Assembly: GCF_001424705.1 (NCBI RefSeq)
Contig: NZ_LMRA01000034.1
Location: 405,762-469,761 of the forward strand
Length of the DNA: 64,000 nucleotides
Source: Methylobacterium sp. Leaf465
Lineage (GTDB): Bacteria; Pseudomonadota; Alphaproteobacteria; Rhizobiales; Beijerinckiaceae
Direction: 5' to 3'
Positions 23,244 through 32,720 of the stretch are shown here, piece after piece. The position numbers were made by a program, and so were the translations under genes. How positions within the stretch are numbered: position 1 is the stretch's first letter; each line of letters starts with the position of its first letter. The notes under the pieces are model-generated. The model made no database searches. It was not told where the DNA came from and worked only from the letters and a program-made list of their open reading frames with translations.

Positions 23244-23636
23244 ATGATCCGGCCGGCCATGGCTCTCGCTTCCGAACTGTCCAGATGGCTTGCCGCAGGG
23301 GCAGCGCTGACGGGTGCCATCGTGATGATGACGCAGTCCGCCCCCTCGTGGGACGGTGTGCGGATCGGGCTCGTGTGTCTCGTCTCATGGGCGATCTTCA
23401 CGACGATCGGGTTTGCAGGCGGGTTTGCGGCACTCGTTACCGGCCGGACGCGCAAGCGGGCCGGACGTTCATCGACCGGGCGCCCGGCAAAACCGGACCC
23501 GGCCGGGCCCCTGACGGACGGCCCTGCCGCGAACGAGCGGACATCGCCGGAAGCCCCGTCCCCGTCTGCTCCAGCCTCGTCCGCCGCATCCCTTCCGGCC
23601 CATCGGAAGCGGATTCTACAACGGAGATTTCTCTGA
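23244..23636 (+). CDS. Small two-TM membrane protein
   Basis: The frame encodes 130 residues with two hydrophobic segments (WLAAGAALTGAIVMM and IGLVCLVSWAIFTTIGFAGGFAALV) and a long proline/serine/alanine-rich polar tail ending in basic residues. No family was recognised. The ribosome site is weak. It lies 92 bases after flagellin on the same strand, but has no visible link to it. Confidence 0.5.
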   Translation: MIRPAMALASELSRWLAAGAALTGAIVMMTQSAPSWDGVRIGLVCLVSWAIFTTIGFAGGFAALVTGRTRKRAGRSSTGRPAKPDPAGPLTDGPAANERTSPEAPSPSAPASSAASLPAHRKRILQRRFL

Positions 23637-23639
23637 TCC

Positions 23640-24626
23640 ATCCGGTCTGACAAGTTTCAGTCTCATCTATGTTCAAATAACTCTGTTTCGTCTCAGCGTA
23701 GAATACAGGTAACTGTAGATTTTTATCAGGTATCTGGGCCGCTGAGTGCGGGCTCGCTCGGGAAATATTCTGTCGAATGCGTGGTCGACCGCGATGAGAG
23801 ACGAGCCTGATCCGTTCCGTTGCTGTTGGAATAGTTCCTAGGTCATGCGCCAGTGACCTCCTGGATTATCCTCCGGCGGGCCGCGATCGGGGCTTCCGGT
23901 CGGCACCATCGTTCTTGGACCGTCCCGCGTTGCGCGTGCTCCACTCTCCCGGCGTTCGAGCTTGGCAGGCTTCCGTCCGAGGGTCGGAGCGACCCGTCAG
24001 ACCACCCGTCCGGTCCGGACTAGGAAGTAGTCTTTCTGTTTCCGGGATGAGGTTCGAAGTCGAATTCTATAGGCCAAATTATAATGTAAATTAAAAATAT
24101 ATCTGAATCTTATGGAAGATAGATACGGCGCCTGATCTTTCTTATCCCAGTCGGGAGGAGCGATTGCATGGTGTGCCCATTCGACCGAGATCGCAGGCGC
24201 TGACCGCGGCCTCCGCGTCGCCCGTCGACGCGGGTTCCGCACCCTGGGCGCCCTTTTCCGAGGATGGGCTTCTCCGAGGGAATCCGCCGCAGGCACGCCC
24301 CTGGTCGGGCGGTACGCGTCGACGAGTCCGACCGGGACGCACGCATCTCCGCGAACCGACTCAGGGCCGTTTCAGTCAGCCAAAACCGCGCGCGTGCACG
24401 CAAGACGGGTGCAGCGCAGCGCGCGCGGCGTTCTGAGACTGACGATGGCATGTGCACGGACGGACGTTCCGTCCTTCAATCCAGACAATCCATCCCGGAG
24501 CGTGCGGATCCGCTGTGGCGCTATTCACTGCGCGAAGAGCGAGCAATAGATTGTCCGGGAGGCGTACTCCGGGATATCCGGACTGTTTTGGGTCAATCGA
24601 GAGGGCCATAGAACTGGATCGGATAG
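23640..24626. other. Gene-poor region with an AT-rich patch
   Basis: Nearly 1 kb without a credible gene on either strand. Bases 24040-24125 are strikingly AT-rich for this genome. This may be a horizontally acquired or decaying stretch next to the broken AraC gene. No inverted-repeat ends of an insertion sequence were seen. Confidence 0.45.
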
Positions 24627-25613
24627 ATGATAGAGTATCTTTTCCAGAGCATCGCCGACAACAATACGCGTCGAAGAGCCTGGATTGATGCCTTGGCGGA
24701 TCTATTCGAGGTGCGTTGCGAGCAGGACGTCTTTGTTCCGTGCAGTGTATACCAAAGATATTATAATCTGAAGAAAATGATGTTTACCGAGACCGACGGC
24801 TTCAAGCAGGTCGCGGAGAGAAAATCGTCTCAAATCGCGAACCAGAACATCGATCACATCTGCATCTCCCTCCAGCTCTCAGGTCGGAAAAAGATTGCAA
24901 CCTAAAGGTGCGTTTCGGAAATCGAGAAGGAGATGCTGGTCGTCTTCGATCTTTCTCAGGAGCTCTCGATCGACCGCGCGGGCGGGGGCGCCGAATTGGG
25001 GGCGATCGTGCCGCGCCGTGTCCTGGATGGTTGGCGCGGCGATCCGTCGAGCTGGCATGGACGGGTCATCCCTCCGACGACCACACCCCTCACCCTTCTG
25101 CTCGCCGACCATCTGAAAGGCTTGCGGACCTGCCTTCGGACGGCGGCCCCGCTGCAGAAGAACAGGCTCGCCGAGGCCTCCATCGCTCTCTGCAACGCGG
25201 CGTTCATCGCGGAGGCGGACAGCGCCTACAATCACACCGGCGTCCTCGGGATCGCCGTGCGCCAGGAGATCGACCGAAACCTCGCCGCGATCGACGCCGA
25301 GACGCTGATGGCCAAGTTCGGCCTGTCGCGGACGCCCCTCTACAAGCTGTTCGAGGCCGATGGGGGGGTCTACGCCTATATCCGCAGCCGGCGCCTCGCG
25401 CACGCCATGCAGCAGCTCGCCTGCGCCGCCGGCGGGCGGCGCCCGAGGATCGCGCAACTGGCGTTCGAGAGCGGTTTCGAGAACGAGCAGGTGTTCAGCC
25501 GGGCGTTCCGGCGCAAGTACGGCCTGAACCCGAGCGAGGTCGACGCCACCTGCCAGGTCTGCCCGCACGACGACCGCGCGTCACGCCTGCTGTCCTGGCT
25601 GCGTGAACTCTAG
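24627..25613 (+). pseudogene. AraC family regulator interrupted by an in-frame stop
   Basis: Residues 1-92 (MIEYLFQSIADNNTRRRAWIDALADLF...DHICISLQLSGRKKIAT) are the start of an AraC-binding-like domain. A TAA at 24903-24905 then stops the frame, but the same frame continues directly with RCVSEIEKEMLVVFDLSQELS, which is the expected next strand (VFDLSQ), and on to a complete AraC HTH (DAETLMAKFGLSRTPLYKLF...RIAQLAFESGFENEQVFSRAFRRKYGLNPSE). So a single nonsense change splits an otherwise intact gene of about 328 residues. Re-initiation at ATG 24933 is conceivable; AAGGAG abuts it without spacing. A base-call error must be excluded. Confidence 0.75.
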
Positions 25614-25640
25614 CCGATCGCGGGTCCCGCTCGCGGCGCC

Positions 25641-25743
25641 GCGCCGTTCGCGCCCCGTCGGCTCAGCAGGTCCTTGCGGAACTTGGCATCGGGGCGCTGC
25701 AGGAAGTGCCCGGCGCAGCGCATGTGCTCGTGCATCTCGCGCC
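25641..25743. repeat. Direct repeat, copy 1: fragment of the GntR gene 3' end
   Basis: These 103 bases match 29146-29248 at all but four positions. In copy 2 this is the coding end of the GntR gene (DAKFRKDLLSRRGANGA on the minus strand); here it is an orphan fragment with no start and a different tail. The two copies bracket the three TadE/TadG-type genes. Similarity trails on for about 20 more bases. Confidence 0.9.
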
Positions 25744-26033
25744 CGACACGTCGGCGCCCCGGGACCGAGCGGCGCTGCGATCCCAGGGCCCGCCTCGTCC
25801 CGGATGCGCGGGAATCGGTGTCCGGAGAAGCCCCGGTTGGGAACGGGCGGACCGCTTCCGGACTGGCCGGTGTTCAATTCGCAGGAGTCCGAAGGTGCAC
25901 GAAAGCAAAAATTCGAAAAACGGATTCATACATTGTGAATTGCTGGCCCGTATGCCTGTAGCGCGTAAGATTTAAAAATCGAGCCGCATGCAACTTCTGC
26001 GTTATAGAGCTTGTATCACAGAAACTTGTTCCG
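25744..26033. other. Intergenic before the Tad genes
   Basis: No gene. The last 130 bases are AT-rich and probably hold the promoter of the TadE-type operon. Confidence 0.4.
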
Positions 26034-26717
26034 ATGCTGTTCGATCAGAAAACCTTTCGAAAGATGGTCTTGAATCGTACAGGACATCCCTGCCAGCCTG
26101 AAACGACCGGAAAAGCCGACGTTTTTCTCAATGTGCGTGCGGTTGCGCTGCTCGAACGATTCCGCTCGGACAGTCGTGGCGCGACCGCCGTCGAATTCGG
26201 GCTCGTCGCAATTCCGTTCTTCACGATGCTTGCGGCGATCATCCAGATCTCGTTTCAGGTCTGGGCTGCGCAGAACCTCGACTATGCTGTGCAGAAGGCA
26301 AGCCGAGCCATTCTGACGGGATCCTTTCAGGTGGCCAATAGCGGGCAGCGGGACCCGGCCGTTCTGTTGGGACGTCTGCGGGACAATCTCTGCAACTCCG
26401 GCGCGCTGATGCCGGCCTTCGACTGCCAGTCGATCAAGCTCGACGTCACGCTGAGCGGGTCCTACGGCAGCGGCAGCGTTTCCAGCCCGTTCGACTCGAG
26501 CACGGGCGGCTGGTCCCGCACGGCCGGGACGCAGTTCAGCTGTCCGCAGCCGGGCGCCATCGTCATCGTTTCGGCGGCCGCGAAGTTTCCGGTGTTCTTC
26601 TCGTTCCTGAAGCTGAGCCCGAATACCTTCGCCGATGGATCCCAGCTGATGCTGTCGACGGCCGTCTTCCGGACGGAGCCCTACCAGACGACATCGACCA
26701 CGGGCTGCAACACCTGA
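26034..26717 (+). CDS. TadE-type pseudopilin
   Basis: The protein has 227 residues. After a 40-residue polar leader comes RGATAVEFGLVAIPFFTMLAAIIQISFQVW, the prepilin-peptidase-type motif (G...AVEF with the Glu at +5) and one membrane helix. The remainder is a periplasmic domain with paired cysteines (DNLCNSG, DCQS, FSCPQP, TGCNT). TadE-type proteins are minor pseudopilins of the Flp/Tad adhesion pilus. The start might be the ATG at 26034 or a later one (MVLNRTG at 26064). Two similar genes follow closely (2 and about 18 bases). Confidence 0.82.
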   Translation: MLFDQKTFRKMVLNRTGHPCQPETTGKADVFLNVRAVALLERFRSDSRGATAVEFGLVAIPFFTMLAAIIQISFQVWAAQNLDYAVQKASRAILTGSFQVANSGQRDPAVLLGRLRDNLCNSGALMPAFDCQSIKLDVTLSGSYGSGSVSSPFDSSTGGWSRTAGTQFSCPQPGAIVIVSAAAKFPVFFSFLKLSPNTFADGSQLMLSTAVFRTEPYQTTSTTGCNT

Positions 26718-26718
26718 C

Positions 26719-27396
26719 ATGGGTTCGCCAGGCTCCTTCCCGCCACCTGCCCGGAACGTCCACGCCGTCCGGATCCGTGCCCGTTCGTTCGGGCGGGCGG
26801 CCGGCGGCGTCTCGGCGGTGGAATTCGCCCTCATCTTCCCGATCATGCTCCTGCTGCTGGTCGGCATCATCGAGCTGTCGAATGGTGTCGACAACTGGCG
26901 CAAGGTGACCCTCCTGTCGCGGGCCGTCGCGGATCTCACGTCGCAGGGCGACAAGCAGAACCCGATGACGGATGCGGCGATGGCCGACATCCTGAAGTCG
27001 GCCAAGCTCATTCTTCGTCCCTTCGACACCACGAACGTCAAGATCGTCGTGAGCGCGCTGGGGGTCGACCTGAAGGGCTTCTCCCTGAGGCCCGTCGTCT
27101 GTTCGAGCGCCGCCACGGACAACGCCAAGGCGCGCGCTACCGGGGCCGCCGCGGACCTGAGCGTTCCGCAGGGATTCCAGGTCACCGGCACCCGCTACAT
27201 CCTCGCGGAGGTGACGATGCCCTACGCGCCGATGCTGGGCAGCGCCCTGGTGAACCAGCTCGGCGGGACCAACGGGCAGATCACCCTGACCGTCAACACG
27301 CCCTGGCCGACCCGCGGCGGCCAGCCCTACGGGGTGAACCCCTACAGCGAGGTGGTCCTGCCCAAGGGATCGCCCTGCCCCGCCCCCGTGACCTGA
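26719..27396 (+). CDS. TadE/TadG-type pseudopilin
   Basis: The protein has 225 residues: AAGGVSAVEFALIFPIMLLLLVGIIELSNGVDNW is the TadE-like N-terminal motif (Gly, AVEF, hydrophobic helix). The following domain begins with KVTLLSRAVADLTSQGD, the usual sequel. It is the second of three pilus-type genes, one base behind the first. It would be processed by a TadV-type peptidase, which is not encoded in the window. Confidence 0.82.
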   Translation: MGSPGSFPPPARNVHAVRIRARSFGRAAGGVSAVEFALIFPIMLLLLVGIIELSNGVDNWRKVTLLSRAVADLTSQGDKQNPMTDAAMADILKSAKLILRPFDTTNVKIVVSALGVDLKGFSLRPVVCSSAATDNAKARATGAAADLSVPQGFQVTGTRYILAEVTMPYAPMLGSALVNQLGGTNGQITLTVNTPWPTRGGQPYGVNPYSEVVLPKGSPCPAPVT

Positions 27397-27414
27397 GTGC
27401 GACGAGGTGAGGAG

Positions 27415-29076
27415 ATGATCGTGCGTCGTCCTGGTTTGGTCCAACGCTTCCACGTCGATCGCCGCGGGAACGTCGCGGTGATCTTCGCGCTCGCGAGCCT
27501 GCCGCTGCTCGCCTTCGCGGGGGCCGCCCTCGATTACGGAACCGCCACGCGGATGCAGGCCAAGCTCCAGGCGGCCACCGATGCGACGGCCCTGAGCCTG
27601 TGCCAGAGCCCGAGCACGACGACCACGGCCCAGATGCAGGCCCAAGCCCAGGCCATGATGGCCGGCTACATGGGAGCCGCCGGATTGACGGTCGATCCCA
27701 TCAGCGTGACGACGAGCCCGCGCAAGATCGTCCTGGCCACCCATATCAGCTCGCCGGCCCTGTTCGGCCAGGTCTCCAAGACGCTGGATCTGAATCCCAC
27801 CGCCGTCGCCCAATGCGCGACGCCGCTTCCGAAGACGTTCGAGATCGCCCTCGTGCTGGACACGACCGGCTCGATGAGTTCGAGCGGCGGCAGCACGACG
27901 AAGATGCAGGCCGCTCAGCAGGCGGCGAACAACTTCATCGACTACGTCCACAACAACCCCGCCTTCACCGCGGATACGCGGATCTCGATCGTTCCCTTCG
28001 CGGCGTCCGTCGCGGTCAATCCGGTCACGTACCGGAACGCGGCCTGGATCGATAAGCTCGGCAAATCCTCCTACCACTGGAACAACGTCAGCGGCGCCAC
28101 GGCGGCCGGGTTCACCAGTCGGTTCGGGATCTTCGATTCCCTCAAGACCGTCTCGCCGAGCTGGGGCTGGGGCGGGTGCCTGGAGACCTTGCCCTATCCG
28201 CTGAACGTCCAGGACGGGCAACCGGGGGCGAGCGCCGATTCCCTCTACGTCCCGATGTTCGCACCCGACGAGCCCGGTCAGGGGACGACGTCCTATACGA
28301 CCTATGCGGGGAACTACACGTTCAACAGCTACCTGAACGACGCGACGGGATCCAATTCCTGCAAGGCGGACACCAGCCTGAGCTTCGCCGCCACCGAGGC
28401 GCGGGCCTGCAAGTACGTCAATCCCCAAGGCGCGGCGCCCACGGAGAGCTCCTACCTCGCCCTGCCGAACGGACCCAATTTCGGCTGCACCAGTCAGCCC
28501 CTGCAGCGGCTGACCAACGACGTCACGATCCTCAAGTCGCTGGTCTCGAGCCTGAAGCCGCAGGGCGCGACGAACATCCTCGAAGGCCTGATGTGGGGAT
28601 GGCGCACGGTGTCGCCCAACAGCGTCTTCGGCGATGGCGGCTCCTACGCCTCGGCGAACGTCAACAAGATCATCATCCTGATGACGGACGGGGCGAACAG
28701 CTGGAGCGACAACCCCTACCAGAACTACAACGGGACGTTCTTCTTCTCGATGGGGTATTTCAAGAACGCCGACGGCTCGACGCCGAACGGGCGCCTGCCG
28801 CCCAACTACCAGAATCTCACGACCACCACCCAGGCGCGCAACGCCCTGGACGCCCTGACCCAGACGGCCTGCACCAACGCCAAGGCGGCCGGCATCCAGC
28901 TCTACACGATCGGCTTCAGCACCGCGGGCGATCCGATCGACAGCCAGGGCCTGAGCCTGCTGAACGGCTGCGCGAGTTCGCAGAGCCAGGCGTTCATCGC
29001 CAACACCTCGGACGCCCTCATCGCGGCCTTCGACCAGATCGGAAAGAGCATCGGAACGCTGCGCTTGACCCAGTGA
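27415..29076 (+). CDS. TadG-type pilus protein with von Willebrand A domain
   Basis: The protein has 553 residues. The N-terminus (DRRGNVAVIFALASLPLLAFAGAALDYGTATRMQAKLQAATDATALSL) is the TadG/Flp-like transmembrane segment. A VWA domain starts near residue 140: FEIALVLDTTGSMSS is the MIDAS DxTGSMS motif, with later MIDAS parts in INIIILMTDGAN-like KIIILMTDGANSW. It probably anchors or tethers the Tad pilus by metal-dependent adhesion. The start may be ATG 27415 or GTG 27421, both served by the GAGGTGAGGAG upstream. Third gene of the set. Confidence 0.85.
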   Translation: MIVRRPGLVQRFHVDRRGNVAVIFALASLPLLAFAGAALDYGTATRMQAKLQAATDATALSLCQSPSTTTTAQMQAQAQAMMAGYMGAAGLTVDPISVTTSPRKIVLATHISSPALFGQVSKTLDLNPTAVAQCATPLPKTFEIALVLDTTGSMSSSGGSTTKMQAAQQAANNFIDYVHNNPAFTADTRISIVPFAASVAVNPVTYRNAAWIDKLGKSSYHWNNVSGATAAGFTSRFGIFDSLKTVSPSWGWGGCLETLPYPLNVQDGQPGASADSLYVPMFAPDEPGQGTTSYTTYAGNYTFNSYLNDATGSNSCKADTSLSFAATEARACKYVNPQGAAPTESSYLALPNGPNFGCTSQPLQRLTNDVTILKSLVSSLKPQGATNILEGLMWGWRTVSPNSVFGDGGSYASANVNKIIILMTDGANSWSDNPYQNYNGTFFFSMGYFKNADGSTPNGRLPPNYQNLTTTTQARNALDALTQTACTNAKAAGIQLYTIGFSTAGDPIDSQGLSLLNGCASSQSQAFIANTSDALIAAFDQIGKSIGTLRLTQ

Positions 29077-29135
29077 GGGCACCCGTCCCTGGGCCGGCTC
29101 CCAGACGCTGAGGGCCGTCGTCCCGGGCCCGACCC

Positions 29136-29927
29136 TCACACACCCGCGCCGTTCGCGCCCCGTCGGCTCAGCAGGTCCTTGCGGAACTTGGCATCGAGGC
29201 GCTGCATGAAGTGCTCGGCGCAGCACATGTGCTCGTGCATCTCGCGCCGGACGGCCTCGGCGTCCTCGGCCCGGTAGGCGGCCACGAGGGCGCGGTGGCT
29301 TTCGAGGTTGTGGGCGCCGAAGGCCTCGTGCTCGGTGAGGCTGTCGCTGCGGAATTCCACGAGGTCGCGCAGCAGGCTGTTGAGGAACCGGCACATGAAG
29401 GCGAGGAGCGGGTTGTCGCTGGCGTCGCACAGGATGTCGTGGAAATCGACCTCGACCACCCGGCCGAGGCCGCGCTGGTCGCCCGCGTTGGCGGCCTCGC
29501 AGGCGGCCATGTTCGCCTCCAGGCGGCGGAACTCCGCCTCGCCGAGGCGGCCGACCACGCTGACGCCGAGCGTCACCTCCAGGCTGCGGCGCAGGGCGTA
29601 GACCTGGGCGAAGTCGAGCTCCTGGAAATGCAGGAACCGGCGCAGCTGCTGGGCGGCGGCGTCCACCGAGATCGGGCGGATCTCCGGGCCGCCGTTGGGG
29701 CCGGACTGCATCGTCACCAGACCCTGGACCTCCAGGGCCTTCAGGGCCTCGCGGATCGTGCCCTTGGCGCAGCCGTAATGCTGCATCAGGGCGCGCTCGT
29801 TCGGCAGGCGGTCGCCGGGGGCCAGGCGTTCGCGGGCGATCCGGTTGCAGAGATCCTCGGCGATCTGGTCCGACAGCTTGATCCGCCGCATCGGCGCGGG
29901 CGGGCCGTCCACCTCGGGCGTGGTCAT
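29136..29927 (-). CDS. GntR family regulator of the FCD (FadR/VanR) type
   Basis: The protein has 263 residues. A winged HTH (residues about 15-85: LSDQIAEDLCNRIARERLAPGDRLPNERALMQHYGCAKGTIREALKALEVQGLV) is followed by an all-helical FCD domain (YALRRSLEVTLGV, VEVDFHDILCDASDNPLLAFM, HRALVAAYRAEDAEAVRREMHEHM) with Asp/His residues for metal or ligand binding. The start overlaps the stop of the M81 peptidase gene (ATGA), so it is the last gene of the ABC/M20/M81 operon and most likely its repressor. Its final 103 coding bases are duplicated at 25641. Confidence 0.9.
   Translation of the reverse strand: MTTPEVDGPPAPMRRIKLSDQIAEDLCNRIARERLAPGDRLPNERALMQHYGCAKGTIREALKALEVQGLVTMQSGPNGGPEIRPISVDAAAQQLRRFLHFQELDFAQVYALRRSLEVTLGVSVVGRLGEAEFRRLEANMAACEAANAGDQRGLGRVVEVDFHDILCDASDNPLLAFMCRFLNSLLRDLVEFRSDSLTEHEAFGAHNLESHRALVAAYRAEDAEAVRREMHEHMCCAEHFMQRLDAKFRKDLLSRRGANGAGV
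29146..29248. repeat. Direct repeat, copy 2 (3' end of the GntR gene)
   Basis: This is the parent copy, in coding context, of the fragment at 25641-25743 (99 of 103 bases identical, same orientation). Confidence 0.9.
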
Positions 29928-31426
29928 CGGGGAGCCGGACTCGGTGGAGCCCAGGCCGCGTCGGCGTCGAGGGGGAAGATCGGGCGGGCGAGCTTGGCGA
30001 AAGGGAACAGGCCGTAATCGGAGCTGGTGACGCCCCGGCTCGCGCACTCCACCACCGCCCGGGCGAGGGGCTCGAAGACCGGCCGGCAATACATCCGCGA
30101 CTTCAGGATCAGCACCCGGGCGGCCGCCGGGTCGAGGCCGAGGCTGGTGAACACGCCGAGGTCCCAGGGCTCGTGCGGCTCTTCCGTGACGAGGATGCGG
30201 GCCGCGCCCGTGTCGAGCACCGCCGCCCGGCCCATGCGGCAGCGTTGGCCCGTATAGGTCGGGCCGGTGATGACGTAGTCCCCGTCGCCCAGCGCCGTCA
30301 CCGTGCCGGCGAGGGGGAGGGGGGCCTGGCGCGGGAAGCCCGGCAGGGGCACGCGGTTGCCGAGGCCGCAGGCGACCCGGGCGCCCACGCCCGCCGCGTG
30401 CAGGGCGGCCACGGCCTCCGGATCGCAGATCGGGCCGGCGAGGATGCCGTCCATCCCGGCGTCGAGGGCGGCGGCGAGCACGTCCATCACGTCGCAGGTG
30501 CCGCCCGACATGCAGTTGTCGCCGTGGTCGAGGAGGAGCACCGGGCCGTCGCCGGGCTGCGCCAGCGCGGCTTGTCCCGCCGCGATGGACTCGGCCAGCG
30601 GCGCCTCCGCGTAGACGAAGGCGTCCCGGGCGTCCCAGAGCCCGGCCGCGAGGTCGCGGGCCGCCGCGTCGGCGGCGCCCTGCGTCTCGGCCGTGACCGT
30701 GACCGAGACGCCGGCCTCGGCGAGGTCGGCCAGGGAGAAGCCGCCGAAGATCGTGGCGGCGAGCACGCCGGGGCGGGCCTCCGCCGCCCGGGCGGCCGCC
30801 ACCGCCGCCTGCATCGGGCCGGGTACGCGGGTGTCCATGCGCAAGGTGTGGGCGAGCATCGGCGGGTGGACCCAGGCGCGGTGGGGCCTGAGGCCCTCGT
30901 CGAGCATGCGCCCGACGATCCCGGCGACGCGGGCGCCGGTCTCGGCCATGTCCACGTGCGGGTAGGTCTTGAAGCCGGCGAGCGCGTCGCACTGCGCCAC
31001 CATCGCGTCCGTGATGTTGCCGTGGAGGTCGAGGGCGACGCCGAGCGGCACGCCGGGCGCCAGGGCGCGGATGCGGGCGAGCAGCGCACCCTCGCCGTCG
31101 TCGTGGCTCTCCGTCACCATCGCCCCATGCAGGTCGAGGAGGATGGCGTCGCAGCCCGGGCGGATCGCGTCGAGGATCGCCGCGCAGAGCGCCTCGAAGG
31201 CTGCGTCCGCCACCGGGCCGCTCGGGTTGGCATGGGCCGAGACCGGCACCGCGACGGTGGCGCCGCGCGCCTCCGCGAAGCGGATGAAGGCGCCCAGCGC
31301 CGTGGTGCTGTCGCGGCCCGCCGCCAGGGCCGCGTCGCCCCAGAGCGGGTGGAAGGCGGCCAGCGGGGTGGCCAGGGGCGAGAAGGTGTTGGTCTCGTGG
31401 TTCACCCGGGCGGTGACGATGCGCAT
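29924..31426 (-). CDS. M81 family metallopeptidase (MlrC-like)
   Basis: The protein has 500 residues. The N-terminal MlrC/DUF1485 domain shows RVNHETNTFSPLATPL, the DAILLDLHGAMVTESHDDGEG segment and GVALDLHGNIT (Asp/His zinc ligands), and FKTYPHVDMAETG. The C-terminal domain has LLLDHGDNCMSGGTCDVMD and LILKSRMYCRPVFEPLA. MlrC from Sphingomonas finishes the breakdown of linearised microcystin, but most family members serve unknown peptides or amides. It is cytosolic. It sits between the M20 hydrolase and the regulator; the stop overlaps the GntR start. Confidence 0.9.
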   Translation of the reverse strand: MRIVTARVNHETNTFSPLATPLAAFHPLWGDAALAAGRDSTTALGAFIRFAEARGATVAVPVSAHANPSGPVADAAFEALCAAILDAIRPGCDAILLDLHGAMVTESHDDGEGALLARIRALAPGVPLGVALDLHGNITDAMVAQCDALAGFKTYPHVDMAETGARVAGIVGRMLDEGLRPHRAWVHPPMLAHTLRMDTRVPGPMQAAVAAARAAEARPGVLAATIFGGFSLADLAEAGVSVTVTAETQGAADAAARDLAAGLWDARDAFVYAEAPLAESIAAGQAALAQPGDGPVLLLDHGDNCMSGGTCDVMDVLAAALDAGMDGILAGPICDPEAVAALHAAGVGARVACGLGNRVPLPGFPRQAPLPLAGTVTALGDGDYVITGPTYTGQRCRMGRAAVLDTGAARILVTEEPHEPWDLGVFTSLGLDPAAARVLILKSRMYCRPVFEPLARAVVECASRGVTSSDYGLFPFAKLARPIFPLDADAAWAPPSPAPR

Positions 31427-31449
31427 GGCGGCAACTCGTGTCGTTGGGG

Positions 31450-32697
31450 TCAGGGCGCGGCGCTGTGGCGGGCGTCGTAGTCGAGCACCGCGTCGAGCAG
31501 GACCTGCGCGCCGGCGGCGCATTCGGACGGGGCGGTGGATTCGGCCGGGTTGTGGCTGAGGCCCCCGGCGCTCGGCACGAACACCATGGTGGTGGGCACC
31601 AGGCCGGCGACGTGGGCGGCGTCGTGGCCGGCCCCCGAGACCATGTCGCGGGTGGCGTGGCCGCCCTTCGCGGCGGCGCTCCGGACGGAGGCGATGCACT
31701 CGGGGTCGAAGGCGACGGGCGCGGTCCGGGCGATGGCCTGCAGGCGGGTCTCCAGCCCGAGCTCGGCGGCGACGCGCGCCACGGCCACCTCGAGTTCCGC
31801 CTCCAGGGCGTCGAGCACCGCGTCCTGCGGGTGGCGCAGATCGACGGTGAGGAAGACGTGGCCCGGGATGACGTTGTTGGAGTTCGGCGTCACCGTGAGG
31901 TGGCCGACGGTGCCCACCGCGTCGGGGGCGTGCGCCTGAGCGGCGGCGTCCACCGCCTCCACCAGCCGGGCGGCGCCGACCAGCGCGTTGCGGCGCAGCG
32001 GCATCGGGGTCGAGCCCGTATGGGCGGACCGGCCCTCCAGGGTGACCTCGAACCAGCGCATGCCCTGCACGCCCTGCACCACGCCGATGGTGGCGCCTTC
32101 CGCCTCCAGGATCGGGCCCTGCTCGATGTGCAGTTCGAACATCGCCCCGAACGGCACCGCGCCCGCAGGCGCCGTGCCGCGGTAGCCGATGGCGTCGAGG
32201 GCTTCGCCGAAGCGCGTGCCGGCGCTGTCCTGGCGCGCCTCGGCCCAGTCGTCGGCATAGATGCCCGCATAGACGCCGGAGCCGAGCATGGCGGGGGCGA
32301 AGCGCGCACCTTCCTCGTTGGTCCAGTTCACCAGCAGCAGCGGCGCCTCGGTGACGTAGCCGGCCCCGTCCAGGGTGCGCAGCACCTCGAGCCCGGCGAG
32401 CACGCCCAGCACCCCGTCGAACTTGCCCCCCGTGGGCTGCGTGTCGAGGTGGCTGCCGAGCGCGATGGGCTTCAGGTCCGGGTTCCGGCCGGGGCGCAGG
32501 GCGAACATGTTGCCCACCGCATCCACCGTGAGGGTGCAGCCCAGGGCCTCGACCTGGGTCCGCAGCCAGTCGCGCACCCGGCGGTCCTCGTCGCTCAGGG
32601 TCAGGCGGGCGATGCCGCCGTCGGGGGTGGCGCCGATGGCGGCGGTCTCGGTCAGGGTGTCCCAGAAGCGTTCGGCGTTGATGGTGAGGTTCGACAT
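31450..32697 (-). CDS. M20-type Zn-dependent amidohydrolase (N-carbamoyl-amino-acid hydrolase/allantoate amidohydrolase type)
   Basis: This 415-residue enzyme has the dizinc centre of the AtzC/HyuC/AllC branch: ALGSHLDTQPTGGKFDGVLGVLAGLEV (His, Asp), LLLVNWTNEEGARFAPAMLGSGVYAG (Glu-Glu), FELHIEQGPILE (His) and SGAGHDAAHVA with SHNPAEST (final His). Arg and His of the dimer domain are in GRSAHTGSTPM. It would hydrolyse an N-carbamoyl or ureido-type bond. An alternative GTG start at 32724 overlaps the livF stop (GTGA). Confidence 0.9.
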   Translation of the reverse strand: MSNLTINAERFWDTLTETAAIGATPDGGIARLTLSDEDRRVRDWLRTQVEALGCTLTVDAVGNMFALRPGRNPDLKPIALGSHLDTQPTGGKFDGVLGVLAGLEVLRTLDGAGYVTEAPLLLVNWTNEEGARFAPAMLGSGVYAGIYADDWAEARQDSAGTRFGEALDAIGYRGTAPAGAVPFGAMFELHIEQGPILEAEGATIGVVQGVQGMRWFEVTLEGRSAHTGSTPMPLRRNALVGAARLVEAVDAAAQAHAPDAVGTVGHLTVTPNSNNVIPGHVFLTVDLRHPQDAVLDALEAELEVAVARVAAELGLETRLQAIARTAPVAFDPECIASVRSAAAKGGHATRDMVSGAGHDAAHVAGLVPTTMVFVPSAGGLSHNPAESTAPSECAAGAQVLLDAVLDYDARHSAAP

Positions 32698-32720
32698 CGG
32701 TGTTTCGGAGTCCCTGCTGC

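Noticed and set aside
26563..29430. Long minus-strand frame opposite the Tad genes
   Set aside because: No domain and it runs through three well-supported plus-strand genes.
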